A stretch of DNA of 64,000 nucleotides from Methylocaldum sp035627495 (GCF_035627495.1 NZ_DASPLO010000076.1:4031-68030), one strand, 5' to 3'; positions 35,456 through 44,651 are shown, counted from the stretch's first letter. Notes: generated by a model not told the origin, from the letters alone. Made by a program: numbers and translations.

Positions 35456-37459
35456 ATGAGATATCTACGGTTATGGAGCGGGCTTGCGTTGGTGCTGGCG
35501 GGAGCGGTGTTTGCACCGACGGCCGTAGGCGAAACCGGGCCGTCGCCGAGCCTGCCCGGCAATGAGGACATCAAAGCCGCCTTCGCCGCGCTGAAGGCGG
35601 GCGAAGGCGGCTACGCACCGGCCCGTGCCGCCCGCGAGTACTGGGACGCGGCCCGTCGGCGCGTGGCGCAGGACCCGCGCTGGACGGCTTGGTTGCAGGA
35701 GCGAACCGACTGGGTCGACAACTGGATGACCACGACCCGCGATCGCGCGGACTGGGTCGCGGGCTGGATGCACGACTACGTCGATCCGAACACGGGCGCT
35801 CTCCTCCACTGGACACCCGATCAGCCGATACCGCCCGACGAACCCGGCAACGAAAAACTGCGCGCCGCCTGGATCGCCCACAATCGGACGTACAACATCG
35901 ATCGCGTGCTGGACGCGGCCCGATTGTTCCGCCTGACGACGGGCAATACGCGCTACTTCGATTGGGCGGCTTCGCAGCTCGATTTCTACGCCGATGCTTA
36001 CCGCGGCTTTCCCCTGCGCAACTGGAACGGCCAGGCCCGGCTGATGAGCCAGAGTCTGGATGAAGCGACACGCGGCTTGGTGTTGATCGAAGCGGTCCGG
36101 CTGCTGAGGCCCCAGCTCCCGACCGCCCGCGCGGACCACTGGCGCGATGGGCTGTTCCTGCCATTGGCGGCCAACGTGATGGCCTCCTCGCGCGAGGTTC
36201 ACAACATCGCCGTGTGGCATGCCGCGGCCGTGACCCTGATCGGGCTCGAGTTCCAACAGCCCGAGTTGATCCAATTCGGCAAGACGTCGGCCCTGGGCAT
36301 CCCCTCGCTCCTGACGAAGGGCGTGTCGCCGGACTGGTTCTGGTACGAAAACTCCATTTCCTATCAGGATTACGTGGTCCAGGCCTTGGTGGAGATGCTG
36401 GTCGGCGCTTCGCTGCGCGGGCGGCTGGACGAGTTCACGCGGGAACTCTGGATCGCCCAGAACCTGATGATCGCGCCGATGACGGTCCGTTTCGCCCATG
36501 AGAACGCCCCGACCCCCAACGATTCGCAGCCCGACCGCAAGGCACCGAACCGCAAGCTGTGGGCGGCGTCGCGCCGGGTATTGCCGACCTGGATCGGACT
36601 GGACGAAGCGAAGAAACTGACGACCTGGGACACCTTGCTCGATCCACCCAAGTCGGTGGCCTCGGTGCCCGCACTGCCCGACGTCGTATCGGGCCCGGTG
36701 CCGGGACTGGATGCCGTCCAAATCGTGAAGAACGGCTGGCACGCCTTGTTGCGCTACGGCCAGAAGGCGAAATTTCATGCCCAGCAGGAATCCCTCGCTT
36801 ATGACCTGCAATACGGCGACACCTGGATTCTCAAAGATGCCGGCACCGTCGGCTACGGCTCTCCGCTGCACAACAACTATTTCCGCCGAGCGCCGGCACA
36901 GAACGTACCTTTGGTCGATGGTGACGGGCAAAACCCCTGGCCCTCCGAGGGACAACTCGACGACGTCGCGGCGGACGGCTCATCCGCGGCGGTTTCCCAT
37001 CCGAACTACCGTCCCGGCGTGACGGCGGCAAGGCGTCTCGCCATCGGACCCAACGGCTTTGTCGACACGGTGCAGGTGAAAACCGCCTCCGAAACCCCGC
37101 ACGCGATCGGCGTGGTCATGAACACCGCCTGCGCCGTGGCCGCCGTCGACCAGACTTTGGCGACGGGGCCGTCGCTGCCCACTGCAACGGCGTTCCGTCA
37201 CTGGAAGAACTGGGTCGCCTACTCGGCTCCGGGCACCTGGAGCGCTACGCTCGACTGCGCCGGCCAGCGGTTTGCCCTGACGATATCCGGATCGTCCATG
37301 CAGCGGGCGTATGTGGGGACCGTCCCCGATTCTGCGCCGCCTTATACCCGCCGGGGTCTCTACGTCGAAGCCTTGGCGCGGGAAGCGCAATTCACTCTGG
37401 CGTTCCGCCCGCTCGAATTGCCCCAGGCGTCGGCGGGCCCATCAGGCGGCGAGCAATAA
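35456..37459 (+). CDS. Secreted heparinase II/III-like polysaccharide lyase
   Basis: A 667-residue exported protein. It has a signal peptide (cleavage probably after TAVG, residue 24), an alpha/alpha-toroid region (about 80-400; conserved-looking REVHNIAVWHAAAV and ENSISYQDY with candidate Asn/His/Tyr catalytic residues), and a beta-sandwich (about 420-650) with the heparinase pattern YGQKAKFHAQQESLAYDLQ, ILKDAGTVGYGSP, LHNNYF and LVDGDGQ. Lyases in EPS loci usually trim polymer stuck in the periplasm, as AlgL does for alginate. The substrate should be an uronic-acid-containing polymer, but this is inferred from the family. Confidence 0.83.
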   Translation: MRYLRLWSGLALVLAGAVFAPTAVGETGPSPSLPGNEDIKAAFAALKAGEGGYAPARAAREYWDAARRRVAQDPRWTAWLQERTDWVDNWMTTTRDRADWVAGWMHDYVDPNTGALLHWTPDQPIPPDEPGNEKLRAAWIAHNRTYNIDRVLDAARLFRLTTGNTRYFDWAASQLDFYADAYRGFPLRNWNGQARLMSQSLDEATRGLVLIEAVRLLRPQLPTARADHWRDGLFLPLAANVMASSREVHNIAVWHAAAVTLIGLEFQQPELIQFGKTSALGIPSLLTKGVSPDWFWYENSISYQDYVVQALVEMLVGASLRGRLDEFTRELWIAQNLMIAPMTVRFAHENAPTPNDSQPDRKAPNRKLWAASRRVLPTWIGLDEAKKLTTWDTLLDPPKSVASVPALPDVVSGPVPGLDAVQIVKNGWHALLRYGQKAKFHAQQESLAYDLQYGDTWILKDAGTVGYGSPLHNNYFRRAPAQNVPLVDGDGQNPWPSEGQLDDVAADGSSAAVSHPNYRPGVTAARRLAIGPNGFVDTVQVKTASETPHAIGVVMNTACAVAAVDQTLATGPSLPTATAFRHWKNWVAYSAPGTWSATLDCAGQRFALTISGSSMQRAYVGTVPDSAPPYTRRGLYVEALAREAQFTLAFRPLELPQASAGPSGGEQ

Positions 37460-37468
37460 GCCCTGCCT

Positions 37469-38674
37469 ATGCGCATCACGATGGTCTGCAACGAGCTGCC
37501 GTTTCCGCCCGGACACGGTGGGCTGGTCGACGTGTGGCGCCGGCTATGCGCCATGAAGTCGGCGGGCGTTCGCATTCATCTCGTCTGCTGGGGCGGCGGA
37601 ACAGCCGGGACGCCGCAACCGGAACATCTCGGCAAGGTACGGGAAGTCGTGGAGGAACTGCACGTTTTCCCGTTCGAACGGAACTGGCCCTCGCGTATCG
37701 AGCGGATGGTACGCCTGTGGCGACTGCCCTGGCGCGTGGCCTCGCGCACGTTGACTCCCGATGCTTTTCGTTCCCTGCTCGATGCGCAACGCGCTTTCGG
37801 TAGCCGAGCGGTCTGGCTGGACGCCCCGTACGGCGGCGAGGTGGCGCGCCGCTTGGCGCGCGAACTGAGGGCGCCTTTGCTCTACCGCTCCCACAATATC
37901 GAGCATCAGTACACCAGACATCAGGCAAGAATTGCCCGAACGGTACGAGAACGGGTTCGGTGGGCTCTCAGTCTGATCAATCTGAACCGTTACGAGCGCG
38001 GGATTCTGAACGAGAGCTCCGCGTTCTTCGATATCTCCGTCGACGACCTTGCCCATTGGAAGAAGCTCGGGTTTATGTCCGGACATTGGCTGCCGCCCTT
38101 GGTGGACGAGGTTTTCGCGGAACGCCTGAGTGCGCCCAGGGAGGCTTCGCCCAGGTTCGACGTCGGCTATCTCGGCAACCTGTTCATGCCCAACAACGTC
38201 GAAGGCTTAGTCTGGTTCCTGGAAAAGGTGGCGCCACGGCTTCTCGATGCGCGGCCCGGATTGTGCCTGTTCGTCGCGGGCAGCCATCCTTCCGATCGGA
38301 TACGAGCGGCGCTCGCGGCCCGCCCCGAAGTCACGCTGATCGAAAATCCACCGGAGGCCGTCTCGATCTTGCGCGATGCGCAGGTCTTGATCAACCCCGT
38401 ATTCGCGGGCAGCGGAGTCAACGTCAAGTCGGTCGAAATGCTCTTTTCCCCTGCCGAATTGATAAGCACGCCCCAAGGCTTGGCCGGACTTCCCGACGAG
38501 GTCAAGCGCTGCTTCCGAATCAGCCAAGACGAATCCGGGTTCGCGTCCGCGATTCTCGACGGACTGAGGGCTCCGCCGGTGGGCAGTGCGTCGGGCTCCG
38601 AGAGCCGCGCGGCGGCGCGGTCCTATTTCCGTGCCAAGCGGATCGATGAAATTTTGCCGATTCTGTTTCGCTAG
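37469..38674 (+). CDS. Glycosyltransferase (GT4-type)
   Basis: A 401-residue GT-B glycosyltransferase beginning MRITMVCNELPFPPGHGG. The acceptor-side half contains LYRSHNIEHQYTRHQ. The donor-side half starts near residue 227 (VGYLGNLFMPNNVEGLVWFLEKV) and ends with INPVFAGSGVNVKSVEMLFSP, the same late motif type as the enzyme at 31344. It starts ten bases after the lyase gene and precedes the tandem FGE-fold gene. Confidence 0.9.
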   Translation: MRITMVCNELPFPPGHGGLVDVWRRLCAMKSAGVRIHLVCWGGGTAGTPQPEHLGKVREVVEELHVFPFERNWPSRIERMVRLWRLPWRVASRTLTPDAFRSLLDAQRAFGSRAVWLDAPYGGEVARRLARELRAPLLYRSHNIEHQYTRHQARIARTVRERVRWALSLINLNRYERGILNESSAFFDISVDDLAHWKKLGFMSGHWLPPLVDEVFAERLSAPREASPRFDVGYLGNLFMPNNVEGLVWFLEKVAPRLLDARPGLCLFVAGSHPSDRIRAALAARPEVTLIENPPEAVSILRDAQVLINPVFAGSGVNVKSVEMLFSPAELISTPQGLAGLPDEVKRCFRISQDESGFASAILDGLRAPPVGSASGSESRAAARSYFRAKRIDEILPILFR

Positions 38675-38686
38675 ACACTCGCAGCC

Positions 38687-40927
38687 GTGAATAGCCATAA
38701 CCCGGTCCGCATGTTTTTCGGAAATTGCATCGAGAACAGAGCTTCCCATGGGCTCGGCGCATTGCGGAAGAGCATCAAGCCGCTCTGTATCACGCTTACT
38801 GTGTTGCTGGCGAGCGTCCCAAGCGGCAGAGAAGTCCGTTGTGATCCCGGGAGAGGCGATTCGGCCGTGTTTGTTTCAATCGATCACCCAGGCAATCCGG
38901 CTGACCAGGTGACGGGGTGGGGGAAAGTGGATTACTCGTTTGAAATTTCCAGATACGAGGTCACTAACGAGGAATACGCCGAATTCCTGAATGCTGTGGC
39001 GCGCCATGGCGATTCGAAAGGCCTTTACTCGCCCCTGATGAGCCAACACTTTTTCGGTGGGATACGGGCGGAGCCGCACGGCAACCAAATCCATTATCGA
39101 GTGAAGCCGGGATATGCCCGCCGGCCGGTCACCTTCGTATCTTGGTTCGATGCGGTTCGATATGCGAATTGGCTGCACTTCGGAAAGCCGAATCCGGGGT
39201 ATGCCGTATTGGGCACTACGGAGGGAAATGCCGCCACTGGAGCCTATGACACCTCGAAACTGGAGAGTTTGGGCGATGGTGCGAATGTTAAGAGAAACGC
39301 GAACGCGCTCTATTGGATACCCAACCGCAATGAGTGGATCAAGGCCGGCTTCTACGACCCTGCTCGGAAAGGCTATCGGGAGTTCGCGACCGGATCTGAC
39401 GAGAGACCTTCGGCATTAGCGCCGACCGATAAGTTCAATAGCGCCAATTTCTATTCCGGAAGATGGGCTGCCCCTTTTCCGCATCTCACCAAGGTGGGCT
39501 CTTACCCCGGATCGAGCAGTTCTTTCGGAACTTTCGACCAGGCGGGAAACGTTATGGAGTGGGTAGAGGATCGAAACGGCTTGGGACGCATGGCACTCGG
39601 AGGATCTCTCTTCATGTACGGCTCGGCGCTGCGCAGAAGCTACCGCGACAGCGAACTGCCGGACCAAAAGCTTGCCACCTTTGGATTCAGGGTTGCCCGC
39701 ACCGCCAAACCGATTCGTTCGGTCGCGGCTGCACATTCCCTTCCGCTAAATCCCGATCCTGTGGAGCGTACGAAAGAGGCTACCGCACGTGGGGCGACGG
39801 CTGTTCCAGACGTCCGGGACGATAGAAGCATAGGGGCCGACATGGCGTTCGTGAAGGTGACATATCCAGGGAATGGCAACGATCCTCTTTATGGCCACGG
39901 GTGCACACCGTATTCGTTCGAGATCGGCAAATACGAGATCACCAATCTTCAATATGCGGATTTCTTGAACGCCGTTGCGTCGAAATCCGATCCGTTCCAA
40001 CTGTTCCATGAAGATATGCAGTTGGGAGTCGTAGGCGGCATTGACAGACGCAAGAACGACGATGAGTTCGTTTATTCCGCTAAAGCAGGCTGGGAAGACC
40101 GCCCGGTGACCTATTTATCTTGGTATATGCTGGCCCGAATGGCCAATTGGTATCACTACGGGAAACCGAGAACCGGGCGGTCTGAGCTCGGAACGACAGA
40201 GGGAACCGAGTCGCGAGGCGCTTACGACACCCGCGCGTTCCCGATCGCACCGGAGGTACCTGTCGAAGTTTCAAAGCTTCCACCCATGAGAAATCGGGGG
40301 GCGAAGTTTTGGATCCCGAGCAATGACGAATGGTACAAGGCGGCCTACTTCGATCCCTTGAAGCCTGGAGAAAGGAAATATTGGGATTACCCGTTGATGA
40401 CCGACAACTCACCCAACAATTCCCTACCGCCAGGAGATCGAAACACGGCTAATTATCAAACGACCCGGCTCGGTGTCGGGGAGCCGTGGTACGTCGCGAG
40501 AGTCAACGACTATCCGAACGCCGCAAGTTTCTTCGGGGCACAGGGTATGGCGGGAAATGTTTGGGAATGGATCGAAGAGTGGCGAAGTCAAGGTCTAGGG
40601 ACGTGCTGGCGCTGCGAAACCTGGACGCGCGGACTTAGAGGAGGCTCCTTCAACTACTCGTACGTCGGATTGCATGCACTCAATCTGGATCCCGGAGATC
40701 CCGCTCATGGGTACTTTGTCTATGGCGGCCGATTGGCCAGGGCATCGTCCGTGGAAACAGATACGGTGAAGGAGGCAAGTTGCGGAAGGCTCGACATGCT
40801 TTTCCGGAATTTGACGCCAAGCTGGGCTGCCGTCTATGGCTCGGTTGTCGGAATGGGTGCTTCGCTGTTGATCGGGCTAGTCGTTATCGGGATTCGACGG
40901 TACGGAAAGTCTCGCCGCATAGGCTGA
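38687..40927 (+). CDS. Tandem FGE-sulfatase-fold membrane protein
   Basis: A 746-residue protein with two copies of the formylglycine-generating-enzyme (SUMF1/FGE) fold, at about residues 60-345 and 385-695. Each opens with a (V/M)xFVxxxxPGN pattern and FEIxxYE(V/I)TNxxYAxFLNAVA, and each has NVxEWxE and a GGS segment. Neither copy has the Cys pair after GGS that true FGE uses for catalysis, so a binding or structural role is likelier. An N-terminal hydrophobic stretch (about 31-45) looks like a signal, and the C-terminus is one helix (about 712-735) followed by a basic tail RRYGKSRRIG. The start is taken as GTG 38687; ATG 38711 is possible. Confidence 0.82.
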   Translation: MNSHNPVRMFFGNCIENRASHGLGALRKSIKPLCITLTVLLASVPSGREVRCDPGRGDSAVFVSIDHPGNPADQVTGWGKVDYSFEISRYEVTNEEYAEFLNAVARHGDSKGLYSPLMSQHFFGGIRAEPHGNQIHYRVKPGYARRPVTFVSWFDAVRYANWLHFGKPNPGYAVLGTTEGNAATGAYDTSKLESLGDGANVKRNANALYWIPNRNEWIKAGFYDPARKGYREFATGSDERPSALAPTDKFNSANFYSGRWAAPFPHLTKVGSYPGSSSSFGTFDQAGNVMEWVEDRNGLGRMALGGSLFMYGSALRRSYRDSELPDQKLATFGFRVARTAKPIRSVAAAHSLPLNPDPVERTKEATARGATAVPDVRDDRSIGADMAFVKVTYPGNGNDPLYGHGCTPYSFEIGKYEITNLQYADFLNAVASKSDPFQLFHEDMQLGVVGGIDRRKNDDEFVYSAKAGWEDRPVTYLSWYMLARMANWYHYGKPRTGRSELGTTEGTESRGAYDTRAFPIAPEVPVEVSKLPPMRNRGAKFWIPSNDEWYKAAYFDPLKPGERKYWDYPLMTDNSPNNSLPPGDRNTANYQTTRLGVGEPWYVARVNDYPNAASFFGAQGMAGNVWEWIEEWRSQGLGTCWRCETWTRGLRGGSFNYSYVGLHALNLDPGDPAHGYFVYGGRLARASSVETDTVKEASCGRLDMLFRNLTPSWAAVYGSVVGMGASLLIGLVVIGIRRYGKSRRIG

Positions 40928-40989
40928 TGGGAAGGGTTTGCGCAAGAGATTGAAAGCGTTACGTTTAAGACTGCAAGCATCGAGTAGTC

Positions 40990-42204
40990 ATGTATAAGCC
41001 GAAGGCGAAAACCATCATTTCCCTCGCGTTTTTGGTGTGGACGGAAGCCTCTTTCGGCTCCGCCGATCCTACCGACACTTTTCAGCCCTATTTATCGGAG
41101 ACACTGACCTACGACGACAATCTTTTCCGCCGCTCTAACAAGATCAATCCGAACGCGCCGATAAACGGATCGGAACGCTGGGACTTGATCAACCGGTTTT
41201 CCGCGGGTCTTAAAACTTATATTCCGGTGAGTCGGCAAGAATTCCAGCTCGAGGGTAAGGTCGACGACAACCATTACGCCAACCACGATCAGCTGAACCA
41301 TGTCTCATCCTTGGGAAAAGGAACATGGAAATGGCAAGCGGGAACCTCCTTCGGCGGGATACTTGGTTACGGCTACAGGCAGTATTTGGGAGGTTTTACC
41401 AACACGGGTTTTTTCGGAAAGGATCTCATCACGGACAATACAGCCTTAGTCGATATCAATTACAAATTCAATCCCGGCTGGAGATTGAACGGACAATACC
41501 GATGGCTGAACAGCGAGCATGACGCACCCCAGCGGACGTTTCTGGATTTGATTAGCAACACCGGTATCGTAGGGCTGCACTATAAATCTCCCGACCAGAA
41601 TACGATCGGCGTTCAGTACCGGCACACGGATGCGCGCCTGCCGAATCGGGAGCGGATTTTGTCTTCGCTGATCGACAATCAGTACCAGGAACATGAAGTT
41701 AGCGCCCTCTACACGTGGCGGATTACCGGAAAATCTCTGATGGATGGGCGCCTCGGCTATCTCATGCGCCATCATGAGCAATTTTCTCAACGGGATTATC
41801 AAGGCGAGGTTTGGCGACTCAATTATCAATGGACGCCGACGGGAAAAACCGTGATTACGCTATCGGGTTGGGGAGATTTGTTGAGCGATACCTCGGATAT
41901 CGCGGCCAGCTATATCGTCACCAAAGGATTGAGTATCAGCCCCACGTGGTCGGTAACACCAAAGATCGACCTGCAAGCGAAATTCAGCTGGGAAGAACGG
42001 CAGTACGCCGGCGATCCGAACATACTCGCCGGAGTGAAAACCCGCGAAGACACGATCATGACCGGCCAATTATCGGCTTCCTATGACTTTGCCGATCACG
42101 GCCAATTGAACATCGTCTACCGGAAAGAAAACCGGGACTCCAGTCGCGCGTTTTCCGATTACGAATACAACACGGTTTTTGCCAATGCCATCCTGAAGTT
42201 TTAA
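40990..42204 (+). CDS. epsL: EpsL-type outer-membrane beta-barrel protein
   Basis: A 404-residue outer-membrane protein with a signal peptide (cleavage probably after FGSA, about residue 22). It begins its mature part with FQPYLSETLTYDDNLFR, the opening of the EpsL/exosortase-associated OMP family. Alternating aromatic and polar residues run to a C-terminal phenylalanine (ANAILKF), as needed for barrel insertion. It probably provides the outer-membrane pore or surface partner for EpsE. It is the last gene of the EPS locus. Confidence 0.88.
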   Translation: MYKPKAKTIISLAFLVWTEASFGSADPTDTFQPYLSETLTYDDNLFRRSNKINPNAPINGSERWDLINRFSAGLKTYIPVSRQEFQLEGKVDDNHYANHDQLNHVSSLGKGTWKWQAGTSFGGILGYGYRQYLGGFTNTGFFGKDLITDNTALVDINYKFNPGWRLNGQYRWLNSEHDAPQRTFLDLISNTGIVGLHYKSPDQNTIGVQYRHTDARLPNRERILSSLIDNQYQEHEVSALYTWRITGKSLMDGRLGYLMRHHEQFSQRDYQGEVWRLNYQWTPTGKTVITLSGWGDLLSDTSDIAASYIVTKGLSISPTWSVTPKIDLQAKFSWEERQYAGDPNILAGVKTREDTIMTGQLSASYDFADHGQLNIVYRKENRDSSRAFSDYEYNTVFANAILKF

Positions 42205-42214
42205 CCCCCCAAGT

Positions 42215-42290
42215 CCGCATTTGTCACACCGCTTTGTGGCGAGGGAGTACGGTGCACCACAGCGCGACTGGAGGGGTGTAATAAATGCGG
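42215..42290 (+). other. Large imperfect stem-loop before nadA
   Basis: CCGCATTT at 42215-42222 pairs with AAATGCGG at 42283-42290. Inside, TGTGG and CCACA with flanking CGC/GCG can extend the pairing. It lies in the 158-base gap between epsL and nadA and could be the end of the EPS transcript or a leader of nadA. It matches no riboswitch class I can recognise. Confidence 0.25.
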
Positions 42291-42362
42291 CTAGCACCGA
42301 CTATTACGCACTATTTTGCTGTGTTATTATCGGCTTTATCACACTAGCGTTACCGTCGAATT

Positions 42363-43460
42363 ATGTCCGCATCCGCCCTTGCCATACAGCAATTTGCCCT
42401 ATTGGATGACACCGAGTGCGAGGAACGAATCGTCACCGCGAAGCGCAAACTCGGTGACCGTTGCGTGATTCTGGGCCATCACTACCAGCGCGACGAGGTG
42501 TTCCGTCACGCCGACTTAACCGGCGATTCCCTCAAGCTGTCCCGCGAAGCCTCTAAGTCCAGTGCCCAGTACATCGTGTTCTGCGGCGTGCATTTCATGG
42601 CGGAGGTGGCGGATATTCTGTCGCGTCCCGAACAAATCTCGATTCTGCCCGACCTGGCGGCCGGCTGCTCCATGGCCGATATGGCCAACTTGGCCGCCGT
42701 CGAGCGGTGTTGGAGCGAACTCCGGCAATTATTCGACCCCGACGAAGCCGTGACGCCGGTCACTTACATCAACTCGGCGGCCGATCTGAAAGCCTTTTGC
42801 GGGCGGCACAACGGCATCGTCTGCACCTCCAGCAATGCCCAGAAGATTCTCGACTGGAGTTTCGCCCAACGGCAGAAAGTGTTGTTCTTCCCCGACCAGC
42901 ATCTCGGACGCAACACCGGTTACCGCATGAGTATTCCGCTGGACGAGATGGTTACCTGGGATTTCGCCAAACCCATGGGCGGCCTGACCGAAGACGAAAT
43001 CCGCCGGGCCAGAATCATTCTGTGGAAAGGCTTCTGCTCGGTGCACCAGATGTTTCGGCCGGAGCATATCGACCGCTTTTTGGAACGCCATCCGGACACG
43101 CGGGTGATCGCCCATCCCGAGTGTTCTTTTGAAGTCTGCCAGAAAGCCCAGTATATCGGCTCGACCGAATACATCCTGAAAACCATTCGCGACGCGGAGC
43201 CGAATACCCGGTGGCTAGTGGGCACCGAGCTCAACCTCGTCAACCGGTTGGCTCAGGAAGTCAAGCCACAGGGCAAGGACGTTCATTTCATGTCCCCGAC
43301 CGTGTGCATGTGCTCGACGATGTTCCGAACCGATCCGCAACATCTGCTTTGGGTGCTGGAAAACCTGGTGGAAGGGCATGTCGTCAACCGCATCAAGGTA
43401 CCCGATGCCGAAGCACGCTGGGCCAAGCTGGCTCTGAACAAGATGCTGCAACTGGCTTGA
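42363..43460 (+). CDS. nadA: Quinolinate synthase NadA
   Basis: A 365-residue [4Fe-4S] enzyme that condenses iminoaspartate with dihydroxyacetone phosphate to quinolinate, the first committed part of NAD synthesis. The opening VILGHHYQRDEV (about 35-46), DLAAGCSMADM (C102), WKGFCSVHQ (C225), the HPECSFEV region and MSPTVCMCSTM (C315/C317) are family landmarks. C102, C225 and one of C315/C317 are the likely cluster ligands. It belongs to the longer NadA form. nadB and nadC are not in the window. Confidence 0.96.
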   Translation: MSASALAIQQFALLDDTECEERIVTAKRKLGDRCVILGHHYQRDEVFRHADLTGDSLKLSREASKSSAQYIVFCGVHFMAEVADILSRPEQISILPDLAAGCSMADMANLAAVERCWSELRQLFDPDEAVTPVTYINSAADLKAFCGRHNGIVCTSSNAQKILDWSFAQRQKVLFFPDQHLGRNTGYRMSIPLDEMVTWDFAKPMGGLTEDEIRRARIILWKGFCSVHQMFRPEHIDRFLERHPDTRVIAHPECSFEVCQKAQYIGSTEYILKTIRDAEPNTRWLVGTELNLVNRLAQEVKPQGKDVHFMSPTVCMCSTMFRTDPQHLLWVLENLVEGHVVNRIKVPDAEARWAKLALNKMLQLA

Positions 43461-43468
43461 TTCGTAAC

Positions 43469-43486
43469 GCGCTCGGTAGCGAGCGC
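43469..43486 (+). terminator. GC-rich hairpin after nadA
   Basis: A perfect 7-bp stem, GCGCTCG/CGAGCGC with loop GTAG, lies eight bases after the nadA stop. A run of mixed pyrimidines rather than pure T follows (GGATCTCTTCATTT), so it is only a possible terminator. Confidence 0.4.
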
Positions 43487-43544
43487 GGATCTCTTCATTT
43501 CAGCCTCCGCTCTTATCGCAGTCGGTAAATTCGGCCGATTGCCT

Positions 43545-43550
43545 TATAAT
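43545..43550 (+). promoter_or_regulatory. Candidate -10 box for the rlmH-maf-rng operon
   Basis: A perfect TATAAT lies 26 bases before the rlmH ATG, giving a predicted start about 20 bases upstream of the coding region. The -35 region is poor. Together with the hairpin after nadA it suggests that transcription restarts here. Confidence 0.45.
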
Positions 43551-43575
43551 CCGTTTTTTTGTCCCGCACTGTCAC

Positions 43576-44043
43576 ATGCAGATTCATTTGGTGGCCGTCG
43601 GCAACCGTATGCCGGATTGGGTAACGGAGGCTTATTCGGAATACGCCAAGCGCCTGCCCCGGGAGTGCGAACTGGTGCTGAAGGAAATCGCCCCGGCGAA
43701 ACGCGGAAAGAATGCCGACATTGACCGACTGACCGGCGACGAGGGAGAACGGATGCTGTCGGCCTTGCCACGCGATGCCCATGTGGTAGCGCTCGATGTT
43801 GCCGGAAAAGAGTGGAGCACGCCGGAGGTGGCCGGAGCTTTGGCCCGCTGGCTGGAAAACGGACGCGACGTGGCGCTTTTGGTGGGAGGACCCGATGGGC
43901 TTTCCCCGGCTTGCCTCACGCGCGCAAATCAACGATGGAGCTTATCGAAATTGACGTTTCCCCACCCCGTGGTCCGCATCATCGTAGCCGAGCAAATCTA
44001 CCGCGCCTGGAGCATTCTGCAGCATCACCCCTATCACCGTTAG
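43576..44043 (+). CDS. rlmH: 23S rRNA pseudouridine-1915 N3-methyltransferase RlmH
   Basis: A 155-residue SPOUT-class methyltransferase that acts on assembled 70S ribosomes. The C-terminal knot region carries the expected motifs: LLVGGPDGLSPACL (SAM-binding, about residues 100-113) and the ending LTFPHPVVRIIVAEQIYRAW with HPYHR. The length is exactly that of E. coli RlmH. It heads the run rlmH-maf-rng-yhdP. Confidence 0.97.
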   Translation: MQIHLVAVGNRMPDWVTEAYSEYAKRLPRECELVLKEIAPAKRGKNADIDRLTGDEGERMLSALPRDAHVVALDVAGKEWSTPEVAGALARWLENGRDVALLVGGPDGLSPACLTRANQRWSLSKLTFPHPVVRIIVAEQIYRAWSILQHHPYHR

Positions 44044-44044
44044 C

Positions 44045-44644
44045 ATGGACACCCAAAGTCCGCAGATTATATTGGCTTCGGCATCGCCACGCCGCCGCGA
44101 ACTGCTTGATCAAATCGGCATCACCTACGAAGTCATGCCGGCCGGGGTCCACGAGCAACCGTTGCCGGGCGAACTCCCTGAAACCTACGTCCAGCGCGTG
44201 GCGGCGGAAAAATCGCTGGAGACTTGGCAGAACAGCGGCAGCAGGCTGCCGGTGTTGGCTGCGGATACCGAAGTCGTATTGAATGGAGAAATCTTGGGCA
44301 AGCCCCTGAACTTCGAGCACGCTTCACACATGCTATCGCAGCTGGCCAATCGCGAGCATCGAGTGCTAAGCGCCGTTTCGCTCCGGCAAGGCGACCAGCA
44401 CTGGGAATCGCTGAGCGTAAGTACCGTGGCTTTTCGCCAAATCAGCGGTGAAGAAATAGAAGCTTACTGGGCTACCGGCGAACCCCACGACAAAGCCGGC
44501 GCGTATGCCGTTCAGGGCAAAGGCGCGGTCTTCATTCGGCACCTGTCCGGCAGCTATTCCGGGGTAATGGGTTTGCCGCTTTTCGAAACGGCGGCGCTGC
44601 TGAAGCACGTCGGCATGTCGGTCCTGAGCGTTCCAGCACCCTAG
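44045..44644 (+). CDS. maf: Maf-family nucleotide pyrophosphatase
   Basis: A 199-residue Maf/YhdE-type pyrophosphatase that hydrolyses non-canonical or UTP/dTTP nucleotides. The signature opening ILASASPRRRELLDQIG (about residues 9-25), the catalytic ADTEVVLNGEILGKP region (about 76-90) and the GxYSGVMGLP segment near the end are present. It begins one base after the rlmH stop and precedes rng, as in E. coli (yhdE-rng). Confidence 0.95.
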   Translation: MDTQSPQIILASASPRRRELLDQIGITYEVMPAGVHEQPLPGELPETYVQRVAAEKSLETWQNSGSRLPVLAADTEVVLNGEILGKPLNFEHASHMLSQLANREHRVLSAVSLRQGDQHWESLSVSTVAFRQISGEEIEAYWATGEPHDKAGAYAVQGKGAVFIRHLSGSYSGVMGLPLFETAALLKHVGMSVLSVPAP

Positions 44645-44651
44645 CCGGCGC

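Noticed and set aside
35471..36955. A 494-codon minus-strand frame opposite the heparinase-like gene
   Set aside because: Antisense shadow; the plus-strand protein has a signal peptide and family motifs.
40928..40989. TGGGAAGGGTTTGCGC before epsL as a sigma-54 promoter
   Set aside because: GG and GC are one base too close for a -24/-12 element.
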